Made by a program: the position numbers and the translations under genes. A stretch of DNA of 6,206 nucleotides, from the NCBI GenBank assembly GCA_012514785.1, contig JAAYZP010000209.1:1-6206 (forward strand), written 5' to 3'. Positions 1 through 4,895 of this stretch are shown here, one piece after another. The DNA comes from Propionibacterium sp. (GTDB lineage Bacteria > Actinomycetota > Actinomycetes > Propionibacteriales > Propionibacteriaceae). Every line of letters starts with the position of its first letter. Positions within the stretch are counted from its first letter, which is position 1. The notes beneath the pieces were generated by a model. That model worked only from the letters and a program-made list of their open reading frames with translations, was not told the DNA's origin and did not search any database.

Positions 1-383
1 CACGAGCGGCACTCGCCGCAGGGCGTCGACGTCGGGCCCTGTTCGCAGTTGAGGCAGCGGGCGAGGATGCGCGCCGAGGTGGTCTTGCCGCAGCCTCGCG
101 GCCCGGAGAACAGGTAGGCGTGGCCGACCCGGTTGTTGGCGAGCGCGCGCTGGAGTGGCACGGTGACGTGGTCCTGGCCGATGACCTCGGCGAACGTGTC
201 CGGCCGGTAGCGACGGTAGAGCGCCAGCTGCGGCTCCGGGATGTCCGCGCGCGGGGCGCCGCCGAGCTTGGAGGGCATGGGCGCCACCTCCCGCGGCGCC
301 GCGACCTCGTCGTCACCGAAGAGATCGGGGCCGTCCTGGGTTACCGGCTCCTCGAACAGGGAGAACTCGTCCTCGTCTTCCAC
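1..383 (-). CDS. dnaX: DNA polymerase III subunit gamma/tau, N-terminal part (cut by left edge)
   Basis: Clamp-loader ATPase subunit that loads the beta sliding clamp and organises the replisome. Only 127 codons plus two bases are present. The conserved core begins near residue 53 (ALYRRYRPDTFAEVIGQDHV). A Walker A loop follows at residues 94-102 (GPRGCGKTT). The zinc module then appears as C113, C122, C125 and a partial TG. codon at 128, matching the family's Cys-x8-Cys-x2-Cys-x2-Cys spacing. The chosen start is GTG at 383, because G/C at third codon positions stays high throughout the acidic N-terminal stretch (residues 2-26) and falls off upstream of it. An in-frame ATG at 278 with GGAGGT seven bases upstream is a credible alternative that would remove 35 residues. 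It lies downstream of the SRP RNA gene, a common bacterial arrangement. Identity is certain; the start is not. Confidence 0.95.
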   Translation of the reverse strand, partial: MEDEDEFSLFEEPVTQDGPDLFGDDEVAAPREVAPMPSKLGGAPRADIPEPQLALYRRYRPDTFAEVIGQDHVTVPLQRALANNRVGHAYLFSGPRGCGKTTSARILARCLNCEQGPTSTPCGECRS

Positions 384-390
384 GCGACCC

Positions 391-396
391 ACCCTA
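391..396 (-). promoter_or_regulatory. dnaX: Possible -10 element for a leaderless dnaX transcript
   Basis: The minus strand reads TAGGGT, which fits the actinobacterial TANNNT -10 consensus. Seven bases separate it from the GTG at 383, so transcription would begin at or next to the start codon. Leaderless mRNAs are common in actinobacteria. I see no convincing -35 hexamer 17-18 bases upstream, so this is a weak call. Confidence 0.35.
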
Positions 397-447
397 TTGC
401 ACCCATCCGACAGGCCCCACCGTGAGCCTGGAATCATTCGTGCCCGG

Positions 448-457
448 AAAAAGTAAA
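448..457 (-). terminator. T-rich tail after the SRP RNA helix
   Basis: On the minus strand TTTACTTTTT follows directly after the closing GC-rich helix of the SRP RNA. A strong stem followed by a T-rich run fits intrinsic termination and would define the RNA 3' end. The run is interrupted by AC, so some read-through into dnaX is possible. Confidence 0.5.
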
Positions 458-548
458 GGGCTCCCCGCGCACCCGGAAGAGCTCACTTACCCTTGCTGCC
501 TTCCGACCCTGGGGGAGTTGGGCGAGATACCGCCGCGCGAGGAACCTC
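457..548 (-). ncRNA. ffs: Signal recognition particle RNA, small bacterial type (4.5S RNA)
   Basis: This is the RNA scaffold that binds Ffh and FtsY to deliver nascent membrane and secreted proteins to the translocon. The minus strand carries the hallmark apical sequence GGGTCGGAAGGCAGCAAGGG (491-510 on plus), including the GGAA tetraloop at 501-504. The ends form a perfect 12-bp terminal helix: 535-546 pairs with 459-470, including G-U pairs. The length of about 90 nt is right for the small SRP RNA without an Alu domain. A promoter at the right distance predicts a 5' end near 547-548, in agreement with the fold. The exact 3' end is inferred from the T-rich tail. It sits between the AEC transporter and dnaX on the same strand. 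Confidence 0.93.
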
Positions 549-553
549 GGTCA

Positions 554-583
554 AGTGTAGCCGATCGGACAATGCGATGCCGA
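554..583 (-). promoter_or_regulatory. Promoter of the SRP RNA
   Basis: On the minus strand TCGGCA (578-583; four of six match TTGACA), an 18-base spacer and TACACT (554-559; fits TANNNT) form a sigma-70-type promoter. The expected start, 6-7 bases downstream at 547-548, coincides with the structural 5' end of the SRP RNA, which is independent support. Confidence 0.65.
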
Positions 584-605
584 ACGCCCGGCCCGCGTCC
601 GTGGG

Positions 606-1559
606 TCAGAGCCAACCCATCCCGGTGAGCACCAGCATCCAGCCGCTCAGGGTGACGAAGGACAGCACGGTGGAGAGCATCATGGTCGCGGTGGCGACGT
701 CGGCCTCGCCGTAGGGCTCGGCCAGCGCGGGCAGGATCGAGAACGGAGGCAGCGCGCAGGTCAGCACGGCGGCGGCGCGGAGCTCGTTCGGTAGGTCGGG
801 CAGCCCGACGGCGGCGTAGATCCCGAGCAGCCCGATGGCGACCGCCGGCATCACGACGAGCTTGCCCGCCACGCCCATGACGATGTCGGAGACGGCACCC
901 TTGACGTCGAGCCCGACGAGCATGCCGCCGACGCTGAACAGCGCGACACCGGTGGACGCCTGGGCCAGGAGTCCCGTGCTGCGCTCGACCACCGTCGGGA
1001 GTTCGATGCCGAGAGAGTTGAGCAGCAGCGCCAGGATGATCGCGATCACCATCGGGTGCGTCACCACACCCTTGACGGTCTCGAGGAGCCGCTGGACGAC
1101 GGTGCCCTCCCCCGCGGCGTGCCCGATCAGGAACAGCGCGAGCGGGATGATGAGGATGTTGTCCACCAGCATCGCCATGCCGACGGCGATGCCCGCCCAG
1201 TCGGCGAAGAGGATGAGGAAGATGGGCAGTCCGATGAAGCCGTTGTTGGTGCCGCCCATACCGAGCCCCATGATGGCGGCGCGCAGCGCGCCCCGGCCCA
1301 TGATGCGTCGATAGATCTGCGCGATCGCGAACATCACCATCGCGGCACCCGCGTAGGTGAGCAGGAACGTCGGCTGGAAGATGTCGGTGGCTGGCCTGCC
1401 GTAGATGTTGACGAAAATCAGCACGGGCAGCGCGATCTTGACGACGAACGTCGAGAACACCGACATGTCGGCGCGCCGGAACAGGCCGAAACGGGTCAGC
1501 AGGAAGCCGAGGGTCACGACGATGAAGATGGGGCCCGTCGCCGACAGCACGCTGAGCAA
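606..1559 (-). CDS. AEC family transporter (auxin efflux carrier/permease type)
   Basis: Integral membrane carrier of 317 residues, the normal length for bacterial AEC proteins, which export or take up small organic anions such as malate or malonate. The substrate cannot be read from the sequence. About ten hydrophobic segments are visible, roughly at 9-27, 34-54, 65-83, 94-118, 122-145, 165-185, 205-225, 233-255, 265-285 and 293-315. Family landmarks are P45 in segment 2 (KIALPVLIF) and the GTNNGFIGLPI stretch at 103-113. The start is TTG at 1559, because AGGAGG lies seven bases upstream (1567-1572) and hydrophobic sequence begins at once. The frame stays open far upstream, through the tRNA on the other strand, but that part lacks protein character. 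A GTG at 1580 is the main alternative start. No terminator is seen before the SRP RNA promoter 22 bases beyond the stop. Confidence 0.88.
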   Translation of the reverse strand: MLSVLSATGPIFIVVTLGFLLTRFGLFRRADMSVFSTFVVKIALPVLIFVNIYGRPATDIFQPTFLLTYAGAAMVMFAIAQIYRRIMGRGALRAAIMGLGMGGTNNGFIGLPIFLILFADWAGIAVGMAMLVDNILIIPLALFLIGHAAGEGTVVQRLLETVKGVVTHPMVIAIILALLLNSLGIELPTVVERSTGLLAQASTGVALFSVGGMLVGLDVKGAVSDIVMGVAGKLVVMPAVAIGLLGIYAAVGLPDLPNELRAAAVLTCALPPFSILPALAEPYGEADVATATMMLSTVLSFVTLSGWMLVLTGMGWL

Positions 1560-1564
1560 AGAGG

Positions 1565-1572
1565 TTCCTCCT
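1565..1572 (-). promoter_or_regulatory. Strong Shine-Dalgarno site fixing the TTG start of the AEC transporter
   Basis: The minus strand reads AGGAGGAA here, close to the ideal anti-16S sequence, with the AGGAGG core seven bases from TTG at 1559. It is the best ribosome binding site in the region and decides the start in favour of a rare TTG over the GTG at 1580 (weak site) and the GTG at 1550 (too far). Confidence 0.75.
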
Positions 1573-1662
1573 GCGGTCACTTTCCCACCTTTGCCTGCGG
1601 CTGGCCAACGAGGTCCACTTGTTGCCGTGGGACGCGCCGGACCCCGCAGCCCTTCCCCGGCT

Positions 1663-1692
1663 TTGGCGCAATTCGGGCTCCTCGGGTAATGT
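1663..1692 (+). promoter_or_regulatory. Promoter of tRNA-Ser(GGA)
   Basis: TTGGCG (1663-1668), an 18-base spacer and TAATGT (1687-1692) match -35 and TANNNT -10 elements. The predicted start at about 1699 leaves only one or two leader bases before the mature tRNA 5' end at 1701. It is the only good plus-strand promoter I see ahead of the downstream transporter gene. Confidence 0.65.
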
Positions 1693-1700
1693 CCTCCAGT

Positions 1701-1785
1701 GGAGGATTCGCCTAGAGGCCTATGGCGCTCGCTTGGAAAGCGGGTTGGGTTCACGCCCTCACGAGTTCGAATCTCGTATCCTCCG
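1701..1785 (+). tRNA. tRNA-Ser, anticodon GGA
   Basis: Decodes UCC and UCU serine codons. The acceptor stem GGAGGAT (1701-1707) pairs with ATCCTCC (1778-1784), with discriminator G at 1785. The anticodon stem CTCGC/GCGGG (1728-1732/1740-1744) encloses the loop TTGGAAA with GGA at 1735-1737. A long variable arm, typical of serine tRNAs, runs from about 1745 to 1760. The T arm is ACGAG-TTCGAAT-CTCGT (1761-1777). CCA is not encoded (GCTC follows). An 85-nt class II tRNA fits fully. Confidence 0.96.
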
Positions 1786-1788
1786 CTC

Positions 1789-1825
1789 GGAATCGGGCCC
1801 TGACCAACCGGCAGGGCCCGATTCC
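1789..1825 (+). terminator. Perfect 14-bp hairpin after tRNA-Ser, before the ChrA-like gene
   Basis: The arms 1789-1802 (GGAATCGGGCCCTG) and 1812-1825 are exact reverse complements with a 9-base loop, followed by TTCTT. It starts four bases after the tRNA. It most likely terminates tRNA transcription and protects the precursor's 3' end. The short interrupted T run suggests incomplete termination, leaving read-through into the next gene possible. Confidence 0.8.
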
Positions 1826-1856
1826 TTCTTGCCGGTCCGACTCGAAGGCGGTGCGC

Positions 1857-3167
1857 GTGCCCGAACATCGACGGCGCTCCCTGCTCGCCGGCCTACTGAA
1901 GGTGGGCTTCATCGGCTTCGGCGGCGGTAGCGCGCTGATCCCCGTGATCCAGGACGAGGTCGTCGACCGCCGGGGCCTGCTCAGCCGCGAGCAGTACACC
2001 CGGCACACCATCGTCGCGAACATAACGCCCGGCGCGCTCCCCGTGAAGCTCGGCGCGGCCGCGGGCGTCACGCTCGGCGGCTGGAAGCTCGCGCTGGCCG
2101 CCGCGCTCGCCGTGACCATTCCCGGCGTCCTCGGGACGCTGCTGCTCATCGCGCTGGCCCAGTGGCTGGGCGAGGGCGCGGTGCGTGTGGTGAGTTACGC
2201 GTCGGTGGGGATCACGGCCTTCATCATCGTGCTGCTGCTGGGCTACATCATCAAGGTGCATGCCGGCGCCGGGCACCGGCTGTGGCGCTACGTCGTCATC
2301 ACCGCGCTGGCTTCGCTGGCGACGGGGGCGGGCTCGATCATCACGGTCCTCGGGCGCCTCGTCGGGCTCGAGCTCGCGGTGGACCCGCCGCGGATCAGTG
2401 CGGTGACGCTGATCCTGGTCTCGCTGGGCATCATCGTCGGATGGTCGTTGGCGACGCGGAGCACGTGGCCGCCGAAGGATCCCGATGCGCCGCGGCTGTC
2501 CGTGCGACCCTCGCTGGTCGCCTCCGCCGGGTTCCTCGTCATGACGGCGGTGGGCGTCGTCGCCATGGTGCTGCTGCTGGGAGTCGGCGGTTTGCAGCTG
2601 GGTTCGCTGCTGGGTCTCAGCTCAGTGACGTCGTTCGGCGGCGGCGAGGCGTACATCGGCGTCGCCGACGGCTACTTCGTCGAGCCGGGCCACGTCGACC
2701 GCGGCGTCTTCTACACCCAGCTCATCCCGGTGGCCAACGCCATGCCGGGGCCGATCCTCGCGAAGGTGGCCTCCGGGATCGGGTTCATCGCCGGGGCCGA
2801 GCACAGCGGGCTGGTCGCGTGGCTGGCGGCGGCGTCCGCGATGCTGATCGTCGTGGGCGCGTGCGCGGCGCTCGCGATGCCGGTGCTGGGCACCTACGAG
2901 CGGCTGCGCCACAACCCCATCGTCGTCAACATCGGCAACTACATCCTGCCGGTGATCTGCGGCCTGCTGGTCTCCGTGTCGGCGACGATGCTGCTCGTCT
3001 CCGCGGAGGTCGGCGAGGGCGCCGGCGCGAACCCGACGGTGCTGCTCTGGCTCCTGCTGGGCGCGATCGCGGGCATGGCGGTGCTGCACCTGAGGAAGTT
3101 GATCCCGGACCTGCTGATGCTGGGCGTCGGCGGCGCGATCTCGCTCGCGGTGCTGCTGCTGATCTGA
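1857..3167 (+). CDS. Chromate transporter family protein (ChrA-like, two CHR domains)
   Basis: Polytopic membrane protein of 436 residues, the size of long-chain CHR transporters made of two homologous halves. Half one carries FGGGSALIPVIQDEVV (21-36) and NITPGAL (55-61). Half two carries SFGGGEAYIGVADGYFV (from 259) and ANAMPGPILAKVASG (from 293, PGP at 297-299). The FGGG version of the usual FGGP motif resembles the CHR branch found in many anaerobes and actinomycetes; chromate export is proven only for some family members, so the substrate here is open. The start is GTG at 1857 with GAAGG eight bases upstream (1844-1848). GTG at 1851 is too close to that site. Starts further upstream fall inside the tRNA or hairpin. 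No separate promoter is visible between the hairpin and the start. It converges on hutH. Confidence 0.88.
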   Translation: MPEHRRRSLLAGLLKVGFIGFGGGSALIPVIQDEVVDRRGLLSREQYTRHTIVANITPGALPVKLGAAAGVTLGGWKLALAAALAVTIPGVLGTLLLIALAQWLGEGAVRVVSYASVGITAFIIVLLLGYIIKVHAGAGHRLWRYVVITALASLATGAGSIITVLGRLVGLELAVDPPRISAVTLILVSLGIIVGWSLATRSTWPPKDPDAPRLSVRPSLVASAGFLVMTAVGVVAMVLLLGVGGLQLGSLLGLSSVTSFGGGEAYIGVADGYFVEPGHVDRGVFYTQLIPVANAMPGPILAKVASGIGFIAGAEHSGLVAWLAAASAMLIVVGACAALAMPVLGTYERLRHNPIVVNIGNYILPVICGLLVSVSATMLLVSAEVGEGAGANPTVLLWLLLGAIAGMAVLHLRKLIPDLLMLGVGGAISLAVLLLI

Positions 3168-3288
3168 GGGGCCCCTGCTGGTTGAGCAGCGAGCGCCGAC
3201 CCAGGGCAGGGACCACGTCCCAGCGGCAGCTGAGGGAGGTTTCGACCATCGCCAGCTCCTCCGTCGCGGCACGAACTCAGGAACCGCC

Positions 3289-3315
3289 CTCGCGGGTTCG
3301 TTCCTCACCCGCGAG
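3289..3315. terminator. 9-bp hairpin between convergent genes, possible bidirectional terminator
   Basis: CTCGCGGGT (3289-3297) and ACCCGCGAG (3307-3315) are perfect reverse complements with a 9-base loop. There is no T tract on either side, as is common for actinobacterial stem-only terminators. It lies about 120 bases after the ChrA-like stop and 47 bases after hutH. An alternative 5-bp stem (3281-3285 with 3295-3299) would exclude it. Confidence 0.45.
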
Positions 3316-3327
3316 CTCAGGGACCGC

Positions 3328-3355
3328 CAGCCGCAGGGCTCACGCCCGGCGGCTG
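3328..3355 (-). terminator. Likely terminator of the hut operon
   Basis: The hairpin lies six bases past the hutH stop. An outer stem of seven pairs (3328-3334 with 3349-3355), one A-G mismatch and an inner GGGC/GCCC stem (3336-3339 with 3344-3347) close a four-base loop. It is GC-rich without a T run. Its position straight after the last gene of the operon supports a terminator role. Confidence 0.5.
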
Positions 3356-3361
3356 CTCAGA

Positions 3362-4885
3362 CTAGTGGAGGTCTCCGGCGGCGGCGAGGAGCTCGCCGGA
3401 CTGCAGCAGGTGCACCGCGACCTCGATCGCCGGCGCCAGGAAGCGGTCCGGGCCGGGACCCTCGACGTGCTCGCGCAGCACCTTGATCACGCGCTGCGCC
3501 GGCTCGGAGGGCTGGAGCGGTGCGCGCATGTCGATCGCGCGGGCCGCGGCCAGCAGCTCGATGGCGAGCACGCGTCGCAGGTTGTCCACCGAAGTGCGCA
3601 GCTTCCGGGCCGCATGCCAACCCAACGAGACGTGGTCCTCCTGCATCGCCGAGCTCGGGATCGAGTCCGCCGAGGCGGGCACCGCCAGCCGCTTCATCTC
3701 CGCGACGAGCCCCGCCTGGGTGTACTGCGCGATCATCACGCCCGAGTCGACGCCGGGGTCGTCGGCGAGGAACGGCGGCAGCCCGTGCGAACGCGACTTG
3801 TCCAGCATCCGGTCCGTGCGCCGCTCGGCGATGCTCGCCAGGTCGGCCGCGACGATGGCGAGGAAGTCCAGCACATACGCCACCGGAGCGCCGTGGAAGT
3901 TGCCGTTGGAGGTAACCCTGCCGTCGCGCAACACCACCGGGTTGTCGATCGCCGACGCCAGCTCGCGGTCGGCGACCGTCCTCGCGTGCGCGATCGTGTC
4001 CCGCACGCCGCCGGCCACCTGCGGAGCGCACCGGATCGAGTACGCGTCCTGGACGCGCGAACCCTCGGCCATCACGTCGGCGACGATCCCGGAGCCGGCG
4101 AGCAGGGAAAAGATGTTCGCGGCCGAAGCCACCTGGCCCGGGTGCGGGCGGAGCGGCCCGTGCAGCTCGGGTGAGAAGACGGTGTCGCGGCCGCGCAACG
4201 CCTGCACCGTCAGCGACGTGGAGAGATCCGCGACCTTCGCCAGCACGTCGAGGTCGGCCAGCGCGAGCACCAGCATGCCGAGCATCCCGTCGGTGCCGTT
4301 GATGAGCGCGAGCCCCTCCTTCTCGGCGAGTTCGATGGGCGCGATGTTGGCCTCCGCGAGCAGGTCCAGCACCGGCCGCTCCTCCCCGAGTCGGTCCCGG
4401 GCCCTGCCCTCCCCCATCAGCACGAGGGCGGCGTGCGACAGCGGGGCGAGGTCGCCGGAGCAGCCCAGCGAGCCGTACTCGTGGACGATCGGCGTGATGC
4501 CGGCGTTCAGCAGCATGACCATCGTGTCGAGCACGACGGGGCGCACCCCGGTGTAGCCGCTCGCGAGCGTGCGTGCGCGCAGGAACATCATCGCGCGCAC
4601 CACCTCCCGCTCCACCTCGGGGCCGGTACCCGCGGCGTGCGAACGGATCAGCGAGCGCTGCAACTGGGCGCGACGCTCGGGCGGGATCGCGGTATCCGCG
4701 AGCGCGCCGAAGCCGGTGGAGATGCCGTAGACGGGCGTGTCGCCGTGGGCGAGGTCGTCGATGTGGGCGCGCACGGACTCGAGCTCGGCGCGCACGTCAC
4801 GCGACACCTCGACCCGCTCCTCCTGGCGGGCGACGGCGATCACGTCGGCGGCGGTGACGCCGGAGAGCTTCAGGGTGACGGTCAT
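3362..4885 (-). CDS. hutH: Histidine ammonia-lyase
   Basis: Catalyses the non-oxidative removal of ammonia from L-histidine to give trans-urocanate, the first step of histidine degradation, in the cytoplasm. The 507-residue protein is typical in length. With ATG at 4885 the numbering matches the Pseudomonas enzyme: Y53 (YGISTGFG), H83 (RSHAAGTG), and the self-cyclising cofactor triplet C142-S143-G144 in GSLGCSGDLAPLSH. Further conserved residues are N196 (LINGTD), Y282 and R285 (QDAYSIR), N329-F330-H331 and E416 (QEDHVS). All catalytic positions are intact. The triplet is Cys-Ser-Gly rather than the more widespread Ala-Ser-Gly; I recall Cys from Streptomyces HutH, so it is lineage-typical and functional. 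A TTG five codons upstream (4900) keeps the frame open but lacks a binding site. It is the last gene of the operon, seven bases after hutI. Confidence 0.96.
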   Translation of the reverse strand: MTVTLKLSGVTAADVIAVARQEERVEVSRDVRAELESVRAHIDDLAHGDTPVYGISTGFGALADTAIPPERRAQLQRSLIRSHAAGTGPEVEREVVRAMMFLRARTLASGYTGVRPVVLDTMVMLLNAGITPIVHEYGSLGCSGDLAPLSHAALVLMGEGRARDRLGEERPVLDLLAEANIAPIELAEKEGLALINGTDGMLGMLVLALADLDVLAKVADLSTSLTVQALRGRDTVFSPELHGPLRPHPGQVASAANIFSLLAGSGIVADVMAEGSRVQDAYSIRCAPQVAGGVRDTIAHARTVADRELASAIDNPVVLRDGRVTSNGNFHGAPVAYVLDFLAIVAADLASIAERRTDRMLDKSRSHGLPPFLADDPGVDSGVMIAQYTQAGLVAEMKRLAVPASADSIPSSAMQEDHVSLGWHAARKLRTSVDNLRRVLAIELLAAARAIDMRAPLQPSEPAQRVIKVLREHVEGPGPDRFLAPAIEVAVHLLQSGELLAAAGDLH

Positions 4886-4889
4886 GGGA

Positions 4890-4895
4890 CTCCTA
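4890..4895 (-). promoter_or_regulatory. hutI stop codon overlapping the hutH ribosome binding site
   Basis: On the minus strand the hutI stop TAG (4895-4893) runs into AGGAG (4894-4890), four bases before the hutH ATG at 4885. Ribosomes ending hutI are therefore placed on the hutH binding site, suggesting termination-reinitiation and coupled output. The site also fixes the ATG start. Confidence 0.65.

Larger units (their letters stand above)
3168..3361. repeat. Convergent gap with inverted and direct repeats, resembling actinobacterial intergenic repeat elements
   Basis: No gene is visible. The segment begins with the palindrome AGGGGCCCCT (3167-3176) and contains GGTTGAGCAGCGAGC (3180-3194) and GGTTTCGACC (3238-3247). 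These resemble the ends of REP-like intergenic repeats common in high-GC actinobacteria; this comparison is from memory and is tentative. A 13-base direct repeat (3276-3288 and 3316-3328, one mismatch) is spaced 40 bases apart. A small 5-bp hairpin GGGAC-CAC-GTCCC is at 3209-3221. Likely role: noncoding spacer with terminators for both flanking operons. Confidence 0.4.

Noticed and set aside
487..1671. Minus-strand open frame covering the AEC gene in another frame and reaching into the SRP RNA
   Set aside because: Its translation is rich in Arg and His without hydrophobic segments; the AEC frame has clear family motifs.
1701..1785. tRNA-Ser as an integration site for a mobile element
   Set aside because: No integrase gene and no second copy of the tRNA 3' end appear in the window; flanking genes look chromosomal.
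1722..1856. Upstream extension of the ChrA-like frame to an ATG at 1722
   Set aside because: That ATG is inside tRNA-Ser and the extension would translate the tRNA and the hairpin; the GTG at 1857 has a binding site and begins the family match.
1560..1868. Upstream extension of the AEC transporter by 103 codons
   Set aside because: It runs antisense through the tRNA and its hairpin and shows no protein-like character; TTG at 1559 has an excellent ribosome binding site.
3168..3361. CRISPR array or small gene in the convergent gap
   Set aside because: Only one imperfect 13-base direct repeat pair is present, and no start with a ribosome binding site opens a plausible reading frame.
2162..4174. 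Long plus-strand open frame of about 670 codons across the ChrA-like gene, the spacer and part of hutH
   Set aside because: It spans two well-supported genes on opposite strands, and its translation is Arg/Gly/Ala-rich low-complexity text with no domain, as expected for a shadow frame in high-GC DNA.
3480..4860. Several plus-strand open frames opposite hutH
   Set aside because: Shadow frames of a complete hutH with all catalytic residues intact; their translations are Ser/Arg/Pro-rich without recognisable domains.
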